From contig NZ_ABCT01000001.1 of the NCBI RefSeq assembly GCF_000170915.1, positions 186,001 to 250,000 on the forward strand: a stretch of DNA of 64,000 nucleotides, written 5' to 3'. How positions within the stretch are numbered: the first letter of the stretch is position 1; each line of letters opens with the position of its first letter. The notes under the pieces were generated by a model, which ran no database searches, had not been told where the DNA came from, and saw only the letters and a list, made by a program, of their open reading frames with translations. The translations under genes were made by a program, and so were the position numbers. Source of the stretch: Limnobacter sp. MED105 (GTDB lineage Bacteria > Pseudomonadota > Gammaproteobacteria > Burkholderiales > Burkholderiaceae_B). Below, piece by piece: positions 25,225 through 34,430 of the stretch.

Positions 25225-27939
25225 TTAGCGTGGTCCTGTGGATGTAAATGTGAGTCGGTCCATGGATGATCCAGCCCGCCCGCGCATACAACCCAGTTTT
25301 TCACCGGGGGTTACTTGATATACGCCGGGGCTACCGCCACCGCCACCATAGGGGCCATACTTTCTGCCCGTGTTGGTGGTGAAGCTGACTTGGTCAACCA
25401 GGCTACCGCTGCGGTAATCAACCCGCACAATGTATTGGCCTTTGGGCAATGTCACGTCAACGGGCCAGGTGTCGCCACCGCCTTGGCGGGGTGCCCAACC
25501 GCCGGGGTACCTGAACTGCACACGGTCGACCACACGGCCAGCACCGATCCGAAAGCCGGTCACATATTCGTTTTTACACGTCGCCATGTCACTCCAGAAT
25601 CCGCCGCCACCGCCGCCTGCGCGGGCTGGGCCTGACACTTCAACTTTGTCGCTTGATGTGGGTGAGGCATTGCGGCCTTCCAGTTCTTCGCCGTTGTCAA
25701 ACCAGTGGGTAATTGCAGTTTCGTAGTTTTCTTCACCGAATGCTCGGCGCAAATCGGAGTAGCGCGCCATGTAGCTGTACAGGCTGAAGTTGGGGCTGCC
25801 CTGGCGGCCTTGTTCAATGCCGTAATCCAGCCAATGCCTGGTCACACACAGGCGATCGCCCAGTTTGCAAAGTTTTTGTACATCGGTGTAGCGGTGCCAG
25901 TAAAACGAGGCACCAAATTCAGGGCTGCCCTGGCGGCCTTTCTCAAATCCATCGTCGGCCCAATGCGTAGCCAAGTCAACTTTGGCTTTCACCACGTCCT
26001 GGTTGTTGTCGTAGTAAAAGTCCCAGTCAAACACCGAGGCTGCAAAGCGTGGGTCTGGTGCCGGTTTATGTTTCTTTTTCTTACCCAGTTTTTTGAATGC
26101 ATTGCCTGCGTCGTTGAAGGCTTTGTTCACTGAATTCGTGCTGGTGCTGGCCACATTGCGTGCCTTGTCTTTTGCGCGGTTGTATTCGCGCTCTGCAGCC
26201 TCGGCCTGTTTTTTGGCCTCTGCTTCGGCAGCGGCTGCCGCGTTGGAAATTTTCTTCAGTTCGGCATTGGCAGCATTGGCGGTATAGCCACTCAGGTTTT
26301 TGTATTCACCCGCAATTTTTTTGTAGGCTGCTTCAAGCTGCGCACCAATACAACCCTGAATTTTGGATGGGTCAACGTTGGCACCACCTTGTCCCTCGAA
26401 AACCTGGGCAATGTTGGTACTGGCTTCAATGGCCACACTGGTTTTAATTTCAAAGGGGTTCACGCAACTGGGCGGTACTTCAATACTCAGGGTGTTTCCA
26501 CTCATGGTCACGTTCACGGCCTGGCCCACAAAGTTGCCACGCATGCTGATTTCCTGCGAGCGTTGGTCCACATCGGCCAATGCTTCCATTTTGACTTTCA
26601 CGCGGCCCAAGGGCCCGAGTTTCAAATCAATCATTTCTCCGGCTACACCATGCAGGCCTTCCATGCCTGCAGAAGCATCCAGCCAGCCCATTTTTTGACC
26701 CAGAATATAGGCGTCACCTGCCAGCCGCATCCACGGGCCTCCGTCGGCCAGGGGGCCAAGCAGGGTGATATTGAAATTGTTGGGGTCGGTTGGGAATGGC
26801 TTGGTGTTGTCGCCGAAACGGTATTCCTTGGGCGGGTTGGGATTTCGCACCTGGAATACAGACAGTGGTTTGGTCACTGTCAGCAGCATGTTTTTGTACG
26901 ACTCAATGTTGCGAATGAAGCCGCCACCATAGGGGGCAAGGCGGGCATCAGGCGTGGCCATTGCAAACATTACACGGGCATGGTCTTCCAGCGTGAAAGC
27001 GGGGGGCGTGGCCATACGGAACGTGAAATCGGTCAGGTCCATCACACCGGCCGGGTTCAACGGTGTTTGAAAATGCGTGATGATTTTCTTGTTCGGTACA
27101 GCGCGGTAAATGGCATTGCCTTTGAAGCCAAAAGTCAGTGCGTTGTTGACAAAGAATGTGGCGTCGGTCAGGTCCATTTCAGGCATGCGAAGTGGCAGCC
27201 GGGCATTCGGTTCAAACTGAAACTCAATGAATGCCTCGGGCGACAGGGCGTCTGCACCTGCTTTTTTCATGGTATCGCCGTGGCTAATGGCCGTGGCCAT
27301 ACCAGCGCCAGCACCCGCACCACCCACCAGGTCGGTGGGAATGGGCATGACTACAGCAGCACGCAGGGTTACGTCATCGCCCTGCACACCAAAACCTTGC
27401 ATGGCCAGTTTAATCGCACCGCCCAGGTCGGCACGCGCAGCCAGTTGTACGCCACTTGCGAATGCAAGCGAGTTCACATTGAAATATTTCTCACGCACGA
27501 CCTTTTGCAGGCTGGGTGGCATTTTCACGGTGTCCAGCGCAAAGTCGCTGGTTGATATGGAAATGATGGGTGCGCTCAGCTTGGTGCCGCCCATCAGTTT
27601 TTGTACGTTTTCTTTCAGCAGGTGGGGCATTGCCAGTTCTTTGTCCAGCACCACCAAAAAGGTTTGCTGTGCAGTGTTGCTGGTGAAAAAGTAAAGTTGC
27701 ACCGGGCCTTGCTCGGTGAAATAACAACCCTTCAGCCCGCCGCCACAGCTGGTTTGTTTCAAGGCACCCACCATGCCCTGCAATTGCTCTTTGGCATTGT
27801 CCAAAGGCAGTGCACCCAGCATGTTTCTCAGGGTGGGGGAGATTTCAGGTATGTTCTGCGCATGGGTTGGTGCGTTGAACAGAAAAACGCTTGCGAGTAT
27901 CAGGCCCGCCTTGGGCAGTGCGCGATGAAACCGGTTCAT
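25225..27939 (-). CDS. Large exported protein with triple repeat and jacalin-like lectin domain
   Basis: About 904 aa. The signal peptide is residues 1-28 (ending PTHAQ). A long N-terminal region of about 550 residues is unlike anything I know, and an Ala/Glu/Lys coiled coil lies at about 590-650. Next come three tandem units of about 43 residues of the FDWDFYYDNNQDV...GRQGSP type. The last 110 residues are a jacalin-like beta-prism with TGFRIGAGRVVDRVQFRYPG and TNTGRKYGPYGG. Such lectins bind mannose or galactose glycans. The protein is probably secreted or surface-held and paired with the downstream secretin. A frame extension to 28071 exists; I chose ATG 27939 because it begins a clean signal peptide. 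Confidence 0.78.
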   Translation of the reverse strand: MNRFHRALPKAGLILASVFLFNAPTHAQNIPEISPTLRNMLGALPLDNAKEQLQGMVGALKQTSCGGGLKGCYFTEQGPVQLYFFTSNTAQQTFLVVLDKELAMPHLLKENVQKLMGGTKLSAPIISISTSDFALDTVKMPPSLQKVVREKYFNVNSLAFASGVQLAARADLGGAIKLAMQGFGVQGDDVTLRAAVVMPIPTDLVGGAGAGAGMATAISHGDTMKKAGADALSPEAFIEFQFEPNARLPLRMPEMDLTDATFFVNNALTFGFKGNAIYRAVPNKKIITHFQTPLNPAGVMDLTDFTFRMATPPAFTLEDHARVMFAMATPDARLAPYGGGFIRNIESYKNMLLTVTKPLSVFQVRNPNPPKEYRFGDNTKPFPTDPNNFNITLLGPLADGGPWMRLAGDAYILGQKMGWLDASAGMEGLHGVAGEMIDLKLGPLGRVKVKMEALADVDQRSQEISMRGNFVGQAVNVTMSGNTLSIEVPPSCVNPFEIKTSVAIEASTNIAQVFEGQGGANVDPSKIQGCIGAQLEAAYKKIAGEYKNLSGYTANAANAELKKISNAAAAAEAEAKKQAEAAEREYNRAKDKARNVASTSTNSVNKAFNDAGNAFKKLGKKKKHKPAPDPRFAASVFDWDFYYDNNQDVVKAKVDLATHWADDGFEKGRQGSPEFGASFYWHRYTDVQKLCKLGDRLCVTRHWLDYGIEQGRQGSPNFSLYSYMARYSDLRRAFGEENYETAITHWFDNGEELEGRNASPTSSDKVEVSGPARAGGGGGGFWSDMATCKNEYVTGFRIGAGRVVDRVQFRYPGGWAPRQGGGDTWPVDVTLPKGQYIVRVDYRSGSLVDQVSFTTNTGRKYGPYGGGGGSPGVYQVTPGEKLGCMRGRAGSSMDRLTFTSTGPR

Positions 27940-28129
27940 GGATTGGTGACGCTTATTTTGATTGGTAATACCCGCAAAGGCGGGTTGCGTACTTCTCTTG
28001 TGTGTATGCTGCACATCCACCGGCTTATCATTCCATGCACGCAGCATATGAATAGATTGAATAAAAGCCAAAACCCGGGACTGCTCGGGATATCACATAA
28101 ATGGGTGACAAGTGTTTGAAGGGGGTCTC

Positions 28130-28684
28130 ATGAATTTTTTGTCTCGAATGCTGATTGTTGTGTGTGTGGCTTTGCCACTGTCGTCTGTTTTCGCAGCAGA
28201 CACCGCCCAGCCCTTGCAAACCATTCAGTCCCTGGATGCACCCCGCTACATGGGCACCTGGTTTGAAATTGCCAAGTATCCCAACCGTTTTCAAAAGCAA
28301 TGTGTGCGCAACACCAGCGCCGAATATTCATTGCAAAAAGACGGCACCGTGAAGGTATTGAACCGTTGCCAACTGGCCAGTGGCGATATGGAGGAAGCGC
28401 AGGGGCAGGCCCGTCAACTTGGGGGTGTGAAGTCGCCCAAGCTTGAAGTGCGTTTTGCACCCGCCTGGTTAAGTTGGCTGCCCATGGTGTGGGGCAAATA
28501 TTGGGTCATCGACCTGGATCCTGAATACCAAATGGTAGCCGTCAGCGAGCCCAGCCGTGAATACCTGTGGGTATTGGCCCGCACGCAACAAGTGGACAAA
28601 GCGAAATACGATGCACTGCTGCAACGCTTGAAAGCCAAAGGGTTTGATTTGAGCAAGCTAGAGCTTTCACCGCAGGGCAGCTAA
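28130..28684 (+). CDS. blc: Lipocalin family protein (Blc-like)
   Basis: About 184 aa. A signal peptide (residues 1-22, ending VFAAD) precedes the lipocalin signature YMGTWFEIAKYPNRFQ, with GTW as first conserved block and later YWVIDLDPEYQ. Bacterial lipocalins of the Blc type bind lysophospholipids or fatty acids in the periplasm or outer membrane. No lipobox cysteine is visible, so it is probably soluble periplasmic. The ATG at 28130 has GAAGGGGG upstream. The Trp-rich small protein follows after two bases. Confidence 0.9.
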   Translation: MNFLSRMLIVVCVALPLSSVFAADTAQPLQTIQSLDAPRYMGTWFEIAKYPNRFQKQCVRNTSAEYSLQKDGTVKVLNRCQLASGDMEEAQGQARQLGGVKSPKLEVRFAPAWLSWLPMVWGKYWVIDLDPEYQMVAVSEPSREYLWVLARTQQVDKAKYDALLQRLKAKGFDLSKLELSPQGS

Positions 28685-28686
28685 GC

Positions 28687-28908
28687 ATGCGCCGGTTAAA
28701 TCCAAAGAAGCTGCTGCTCAGCAAGTGGACTGCAGTGAAGCCTGTGAACAAGGAAAAACATTTTCTGATTCGCAGTGTGGTGAGGCCGGAAAGCGACCAC
28801 TTACCAGTGGAGCAGTTTGAACTGGAGGCTGTGCATTCGGGCAGAACACAAATTATTCACTGGCGGGATTTGCAAGATGAAGACCAATGGTTGCAGGGGT
28901 GGAAGTAG
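28687..28908 (+). CDS. TIGR02450-type Trp-rich small protein
   Basis: A 73-aa protein with NPKKLLLSKWTAVKPVNKEKHF at its start and IHWRDLQDEDQWLQGWK at its end. This is the pattern of the small Trp-rich TIGR02450 family found in many proteobacteria. Its function is unknown. It directly follows the lipocalin gene and converges with the glycosyltransferase gene, whose stop is one base away. Confidence 0.85.
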   Translation: MRRLNPKKLLLSKWTAVKPVNKEKHFLIRSVVRPESDHLPVEQFELEAVHSGRTQIIHWRDLQDEDQWLQGWK

Positions 28909-28909
28909 T

Positions 28910-30817
28910 TCATTTCCACCTTCCCTGTGCCTCAATTACCAAGCCCCTTGGGCCGTGCACTTCATTCTGGTTTGCATACGCCCAGTTCAGTGCTTTGCAC
29001 ATTTCGTCTGAAAACTCGTTTTCGTTTTGCTGGTGCAAATCCATGAATTGCTTGGAGGCCACCATATTGCGCAGTTCCTCAAGCAAGCCTGGTTCGTTGA
29101 TGTAACGCACCACACCATGCACATAGTTTTCAACTGATTCGGCCACGCAGTAGTCTGCGAGGCCAAGCGAGGCAAGAATGTCGTAGTCACTTCGTGAATG
29201 TGGCTCGGCACCAATCAGGCTGATTACAGGAAGACCCAGTACCATGCAGTCGATGGTGCTTGTGGCATTGCCAAATGGAAACGGGCTGAGTGCCAGGTGG
29301 TTCTGGTTCAGCAAATTCAAGTACGCCTCATAGCCTGTGCGGCGGGCCACCACTGCCGTGGGAAAGTATTGCAACAAGCGGCGTTCGGTCGACAAATGCC
29401 CCACGCCATACTCGTTGGGGAAAAACATGAAGCGTAGCGGCTTGGCCGACAAGCGTTCAATTTCCTTCAGCGCGGTAATAAATCCGAGGTTAATCTTCAT
29501 GGTGTTGCAGGGCACTGCTATCGAAACCACAGCATCGTCGAGTACGGGTGAAGGCGGTAGCTTCAAGTCTTTGTGGGCCTCCGCGACATTGCCGATTTCG
29601 CTTTCCAGAATCAACATGTTCTCGTTCACTACACCTGGGCCGCCGAATACGCGGCTGGTTACAAACGCCACGTCCATTTCGCTGCTGAAACTGCTGGCGG
29701 GGTGGCCAAAGCTCATGGCTTGTAGTGGTGCCCAACGCAGGTTGGCCAGTGAAATTCCCCACGAGCGCATGCCCACGCTCATGAACCAGGCAATGTCGGG
29801 TGTGCACTGGTTTAACACCGGTTGCAGGTTCATTTCTTCTTCGGGTACTTCAATGAACTCATCGAACAGGCTGATGGACTGTTCATCCACATCGGCTTGC
29901 ATCGACACCATCACCATGTAGTAATCGTTTTTCAGGCGCTTGATCATGGGCGCATACCAGCGGTACATGGCGTGCACTGACTTGAATGTTTCGGCTATCA
30001 CCGCCATCACGGGTTTGTTGTCGATGTTGCCGCTGTGCCGCACGCTGCCATTGGGTTTGGCCTGAATGCCTTTGGCCTTGTGCACACGCTTGAACCACAG
30101 GTTCAGGTGCTTTTTGATTTCATGTTTTTTAGGTGATGTGCTGTAGCTGCACAACATCCAGATATTCGAGATCAAGGCACGGTACTGGTCTAGCGGGCGC
30201 AGTGCACTGTAAGGGTTGTACTCTTCCAGTAGAAAGGTGCGGCCTGCATCGCCGGTTACGGTCAAGGGCAAGCGGTCGAGCAGCAAGCCGATGGCCAACA
30301 GCGCCGAGGTCTCGGTGCTTTCCAGTGTCAGTTCCACCAGGTCGGCTGGGTCCAGGTCGCCCACGTTGGCCAGTAATAGCGCACGCACCAACGCCGGGTT
30401 GTCGGTCAGTTGTTTGGCTTTGCGCTCATGGGCTTTGTTCAACAACAGTTTCAGTACCGCGCGGTTGTTGCCATAGCCCGACACCTCGAACACATGGCTC
30501 ATGAAGCGCTTTTGTTTGGTCAGCACCAACACGCTGTTCAAGCTGAGCTCGTGTTTCAGGTCGGTGAGCACATTCACATACAGTGCGGCAAAACGGGTGC
30601 AAAGTTCAGTCGTGCCTTGAATGCTCAGTTGCATCAGGCTTGCATAGGGCTTGTTTTGACATTCATTGACCAGCACGGCCAGTTGGTGGATGGTTTTCTC
30701 TGTGTCTTGCCGCTGCATGTAAACGCCACTTTCAATGGCTTGCAGTTTGGTATCAATGTCATCAAACAGTGGTTTTAGTTGTTCTTCCAGGCTGGCTGTG
30801 GTCATGGTGGGAAACAT
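28910..30817 (-). CDS. HMW1C / GT41-like glycosyltransferase
   Basis: About 635 aa, close to HMW1C length. A helical N-terminal domain leads into a GT-B pair. LANLRWAPLQAMSFGHPAS and PFPFGNATSTIDCMVLGLPVI match the UDP-sugar-binding face of HMW1C N-glycosyltransferases and bacterial OGT-like GT41 enzymes. AVPCNTMKINLGFITALKEI is the phosphate-loop strand. HMW1C adds hexose to Asn of adhesins in the cytoplasm. No adhesin gene is adjacent. The upstream sugar-modifying genes suggest a special donor. Start is uncertain between 30817, 30805 and 30865. It ends the four-gene operon. Confidence 0.75.
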   Translation of the reverse strand: MFPTMTTASLEEQLKPLFDDIDTKLQAIESGVYMQRQDTEKTIHQLAVLVNECQNKPYASLMQLSIQGTTELCTRFAALYVNVLTDLKHELSLNSVLVLTKQKRFMSHVFEVSGYGNNRAVLKLLLNKAHERKAKQLTDNPALVRALLLANVGDLDPADLVELTLESTETSALLAIGLLLDRLPLTVTGDAGRTFLLEEYNPYSALRPLDQYRALISNIWMLCSYSTSPKKHEIKKHLNLWFKRVHKAKGIQAKPNGSVRHSGNIDNKPVMAVIAETFKSVHAMYRWYAPMIKRLKNDYYMVMVSMQADVDEQSISLFDEFIEVPEEEMNLQPVLNQCTPDIAWFMSVGMRSWGISLANLRWAPLQAMSFGHPASSFSSEMDVAFVTSRVFGGPGVVNENMLILESEIGNVAEAHKDLKLPPSPVLDDAVVSIAVPCNTMKINLGFITALKEIERLSAKPLRFMFFPNEYGVGHLSTERRLLQYFPTAVVARRTGYEAYLNLLNQNHLALSPFPFGNATSTIDCMVLGLPVISLIGAEPHSRSDYDILASLGLADYCVAESVENYVHGVVRYINEPGLLEELRNMVASKQFMDLHQQNENEFSDEMCKALNWAYANQNEVHGPRGLVIEAQGRWK

Positions 30818-30824
30818 CTCGAAC

Positions 30825-31976
30825 TTAAAGTTGAACGGTACGGCCAGTGGCCGAGGCTTGCGCAATGGCCTGGCTCAGCGCCAAGCCTTCTGCTGCAACG
30901 CCCGTAGACAAGGTGTAGGCATTCAGTTTTTCATCGCGCATGGCTTGCGCAATGTCGGCGTAGTAGTTGGCAAAGGCCTCGATAAAACCGGAAGGGTGCC
31001 CAGCCTTGAAGCGGTTGTAGCGGGGCTGCGCGGTTATTTCACTGCCAGTCGAAATTCGGTCGAGCAACATGCGGTTGCCGGCTTCATCTGCGGCCTCAAT
31101 CATCTCCGGGCTTTCCTGGTGCCATTGCAAGCTGCCTTTGCTGCCGAATACCCGAATGCGCAAGCCATTGCGGTAACCCAACACGGCTTTGCCGTACCAG
31201 GCGTTCACCATCAAATTGTTGCTGTACTGGATTACGGCGTCCACTTCATCAATCAAGCCAGGCGCCACGTTGGTGATGGCGCGTTGCCAGGCATTCACGG
31301 CAAGTGGCGTGTTGCCGCACACAAAGTTCACCAGGCTGTGCAGGTGTACAAACAGGTCGAGCGATACGCAACTGATGTCGCCGTCTTCAAGCCGCCAGGC
31401 CTGAATGGCGTGGGTTTTTTTCTGGTTGCTCAGTCGCATGTAGGAGTCTTGCGGCATTTCAACCATCACCTTGAATACGCTGCCAATGGCACCACTTTCC
31501 ACGCGGCGTTTCATCTCGCGCACGGCGGGGTAGCCCGTGTAGTTGAATATTGAAAACACTTGGGTGTTGTCGGGTTGAATACGGGCCAGCAATTCTTTGC
31601 ACTCTTGCACATTGGCCAGCAGGGGCTTGTCGGAAATAACCCGCAAGTGGTGATCTAGCGCCAAGTGAATGTACTGCGCATGCGACTTGATTGGCGTGGC
31701 AATCACCACCGCGTCTACCTCATTGGCCACCGCATCAATCAATGCTTCCGCACTGGGGTAGAGCTTATTGGCGGGTACATTGTATTGGCGACCCGACTCT
31801 GCATTGAATTCTGGGTTGCGGCTAAAGCACCCCGCCACCAAGTCAAATTCATTGTCCATTTTCATGGCAATTTCATGCACACGGCCCACGGCCGAATTGA
31901 CGCCGCCGCCAATCATGGCCACCTTGATTGGTTTGTGCAGGGGCTTCAGTGATGTAGCTGGGTTTTTCATAGTCAA
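30825..31976 (-). CDS. Gfo/Idh/MocA-family oxidoreductase
   Basis: A 383-aa NAD(P)-dependent sugar oxidoreductase. The N-terminal Rossmann motif VAMIGGGVNSAVG is followed by the DKPLL catalytic-lysine motif (VISDKPLLANV) and the C-terminal alpha/beta domain with EAFANYYADIAQA. The family oxidises or epimerises sugar hydroxyls on nucleotide sugars or free sugars. Within this operon it likely makes a keto-sugar for the DegT aminotransferase. The donor is unknown. Its stop is seven bases before the glycosyltransferase start. Confidence 0.9.
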   Translation of the reverse strand: MTMKNPATSLKPLHKPIKVAMIGGGVNSAVGRVHEIAMKMDNEFDLVAGCFSRNPEFNAESGRQYNVPANKLYPSAEALIDAVANEVDAVVIATPIKSHAQYIHLALDHHLRVISDKPLLANVQECKELLARIQPDNTQVFSIFNYTGYPAVREMKRRVESGAIGSVFKVMVEMPQDSYMRLSNQKKTHAIQAWRLEDGDISCVSLDLFVHLHSLVNFVCGNTPLAVNAWQRAITNVAPGLIDEVDAVIQYSNNLMVNAWYGKAVLGYRNGLRIRVFGSKGSLQWHQESPEMIEAADEAGNRMLLDRISTGSEITAQPRYNRFKAGHPSGFIEAFANYYADIAQAMRDEKLNAYTLSTGVAAEGLALSQAIAQASATGRTVQL

Positions 31977-31994
31977 TGTCCTTTGCGTGTGGCT

Positions 31995-33140
31995 TTAACC
32001 ATTGAAGGTGTAAAGCCTGCGCTGTGTGGCGTGGCTGGCCAGTGTTTGAAGTTCGGCTGCGTTGGCGCAGCGTGCAAACAGCAGGGCCATGCGGCCCACT
32101 GGGCTGGGGGCAATCAAGTCGCCCGTGGCGGCAATGGGAACCCAGCGCTCCATGTGCACCGGGTGGTTAAAGTGCAGGTGCTGCAACAAACCTTCGTGCG
32201 GCAAGGTCAGGGTGTGGCGCAAAATAAAATTCTGTTTTAAGGGACCAGGTGCGGCACGTTGACCCAAAAAGCCTTTGGCGTAACTGGCCACATAAGGAAA
32301 GCCGGTTGAAAGTTCGATCAACTGGCTGTACAAATCGCCGGGGCAGCGGCGGGTAATTTCTACCAGCCAGAATTGATCGCCCTTCAGCAAAAACTGGGTG
32401 TGCACCAGGCCGTCGCACAGGCGCAGGCTTTGTGCCAAATGTTCAATTTCACGGCGAATTCGGGTGTGTACCTCGACCGGGAAGTCGATGGCCAAGTGGC
32501 TGGTGTCAACCACAAATCGGTTGGCCGAGCCATGTTCGATCACCACAAAATCTTGCATCACGCGACCATTCACCACAAAGGCCGAGTGGCTGTACAACTG
32601 GCCTTCCACGTATTCCTCGACCAAACAATCGCCACTTTTCGATTCGGCCTTGGCCGTACCGATTGCTTTTTGCAGTTGGCTGGTTTCACCGGCTTGTACC
32701 ACCGTAATACCTCGACCGCTGTACGCATCTACAGGTTTGACAATCACGGCGCAGGCGGGCGTTTCATCGTTGCCAAACACCCGTGGCACCGACAAACCTT
32801 CGCGTTGTGCGTAGTTGCGAAACTTCTGTTTGTGGTTGATGGTTTCCGTAGCCTCCAGCCGGTCGATGCCGGGAAAATGCAGGGTTTCCGACACTTCGGC
32901 GCAGGAATAATACGAGCGGTCGTTGCAGCCCGGTACCAAATATTCAATGCCCAATTGGGTGCACAAATCGGCCAGTGCAGCGGGGTTGGAGTAATCCAGT
33001 TGCTGGTAGCCCGGCGTGGCCTTGGCCAGGAAGTCGTTGGGTTTGCCACCCGCAAAAACTACCGTGTGCCCGGCGTTGCGCAGGGTGTTCAGGATAGGCC
33101 CCGATGAGAAATTGGTGTCCACCAACAGCACTTTAGCCAC
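31995..33140 (-). CDS. ATP-grasp domain protein
   Basis: A 381-aa ATP-grasp ligase. A nucleotide-binding N-domain (VLLVDTNFSSGPI) is followed by the ATP-grasp core (VIVKPVDAYSGRGITVV, lysine and Gly-rich loop) and the acidic metal motif LVEITRRCPGD. Such enzymes form amide, ester or thioester bonds on carboxylates using ATP, and here the product may be an amino-acid or acyl decoration on the sugar made by the neighbouring genes. It overlaps the DegT gene by eight bases and is 18 bases from the oxidoreductase. The substrate is unknown. Confidence 0.88.
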   Translation of the reverse strand: MAKVLLVDTNFSSGPILNTLRNAGHTVVFAGGKPNDFLAKATPGYQQLDYSNPAALADLCTQLGIEYLVPGCNDRSYYSCAEVSETLHFPGIDRLEATETINHKQKFRNYAQREGLSVPRVFGNDETPACAVIVKPVDAYSGRGITVVQAGETSQLQKAIGTAKAESKSGDCLVEEYVEGQLYSHSAFVVNGRVMQDFVVIEHGSANRFVVDTSHLAIDFPVEVHTRIRREIEHLAQSLRLCDGLVHTQFLLKGDQFWLVEITRRCPGDLYSQLIELSTGFPYVASYAKGFLGQRAAPGPLKQNFILRHTLTLPHEGLLQHLHFNHPVHMERWVPIAATGDLIAPSPVGRMALLFARCANAAELQTLASHATQRRLYTFNG

Positions 33141-34257
33141 GGCTGGCCTCGTCGATAATCACACAGATTCGGGCTACGTCTTCCAGCGCCAAGTCGGGGT
33201 AAATCGGCAGGCACAGCACTTGTTCAGCCGCTTTGTGGGCATTGGGCAAATTACGGGGTGCCGCCGAGGGCAGGCCACGATACATGGGCATGCTGCTAAT
33301 CAAAGGGAAAAAGTACCGGCGGCCATTCACGCCGTGTTCTTGCAAACGGGCGTACAGCGCGTCGCGTGTAATGGGATAGTGGGCATTCACGAAAATCGGA
33401 AAGTAAGCGCCGTTCCATTCCACATTCTCGGGCACAGCCATGTGTTCGATTCCGGGGACATTGGCCAGCAATTCGCGGTACAGGGCCTGAATTCGATGGC
33501 GTTTTTCAATGGCCTGGTCTACATACTTCAGTTGCAGCATGCCCATGGCGGCATTCAGTTCGCTCATTTTGCCGTTGATGCCGGGTGCCATCACAGTGAC
33601 CTCATCGGCAAAGCCAAAGTTTTTCAGGTAATCAATGCGTTGCTTGGTTTTGGTGTCTTTGCACACAATCGCGCCGCCTTCAAAGGTGTTGAACACCTTG
33701 GTGGCGTGCAGGCTAAGTACCGACAAATCACCCGCATTCAAAATGCTTTCATCGTTTTGCTTCACGCCAAAGGCATGGGCTGCGTCGTAAATCACTTTCA
33801 GGCCATATACATCTGCAATGCGTTGAATCTCGGTGGTGTTGGCGGGTAGGCCATAGCAGTGCACCGGCAAAATTGCACTGGTTTGCGGGGTAATGGCTTC
33901 TTCAATGCGGCGGGGGTCCAGGTTCAGGGTGACTGGGTCCACATCCACAAAAACCGGTTGCAGGTCATTCCACAGCAGCGAGTGGCTGGTGCACACGAAG
34001 GAATAGGGCGTGGTGATCACTTCGCCTTGAATGCGCAAGGCTTTCAACGCAGTCATCAGGGCGATGGTGCCGTTGCAAAACAGGGAAATGAACGGCACGC
34101 CCAAATGCTCACACAGCGCCTTTTCAAGCTGTTGGTGGTAGGGGCCGTTGTTGGTCAGGGTTTTGCTGTCCCAAATCTGTTCCAGGTAGGGAATGAACTC
34201 CGCAAGCGGCGGCAGCGCTGGCTGCGTCACATAAATTTTCCGATGGTCCATACCCAA
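33133..34257 (-). CDS. DegT/DnrJ/EryC1-family aminotransferase
   Basis: A 374-aa PLP-dependent sugar aminotransferase. The fold begins with NNGPYHQQLEKALCEHLGVP, and IYDAAHAFG gives the cofactor aspartate. HATKVFNTFEGG carries the Schiff-base lysine at about residue 190. The family transaminates keto-sugar nucleotides for surface polysaccharides, protein glycans or antibiotics. As first gene of the leftward operon it likely acts on a keto intermediate from the Gfo/Idh enzyme. It diverges from uppP, with 173 bases between. Confidence 0.92.
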   Translation of the reverse strand: MGMDHRKIYVTQPALPPLAEFIPYLEQIWDSKTLTNNGPYHQQLEKALCEHLGVPFISLFCNGTIALMTALKALRIQGEVITTPYSFVCTSHSLLWNDLQPVFVDVDPVTLNLDPRRIEEAITPQTSAILPVHCYGLPANTTEIQRIADVYGLKVIYDAAHAFGVKQNDESILNAGDLSVLSLHATKVFNTFEGGAIVCKDTKTKQRIDYLKNFGFADEVTVMAPGINGKMSELNAAMGMLQLKYVDQAIEKRHRIQALYRELLANVPGIEHMAVPENVEWNGAYFPIFVNAHYPITRDALYARLQEHGVNGRRYFFPLISSMPMYRGLPSAAPRNLPNAHKAAEQVLCLPIYPDLALEDVARICVIIDEASRG

Positions 34258-34430
34258 GCCTTTCTATTTGATTTTCCTCATTATCCCGGCTGGGTTGCAC
34301 AATCATTTGTTAAATATCAGGCCTCTTTCCCCTTCAGAAAAATGTTTTCCCCCATTCAGGCTTGCTATAGTGGCGCATTGAATTTGGCCCAAGAACGGCC
34401 TCTTATCTATCTATTTACCGGGAATTCACC

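Noticed and set aside
26389-27555. Long plus-strand open frame of nearly 390 codons opposite the lectin protein gene
   Set aside because: It lies wholly on the opposite strand of a gene with a clear signal peptide and domains, and its translation has no recognisable motif. It is a G+C-driven shadow frame.
32373-33107. Plus-strand frame opposite the ATP-grasp gene
   Set aside because: The minus-strand product has a full ATP-grasp fold and overlaps its neighbours in operon fashion. The opposite frame has no family likeness or ribosome site.
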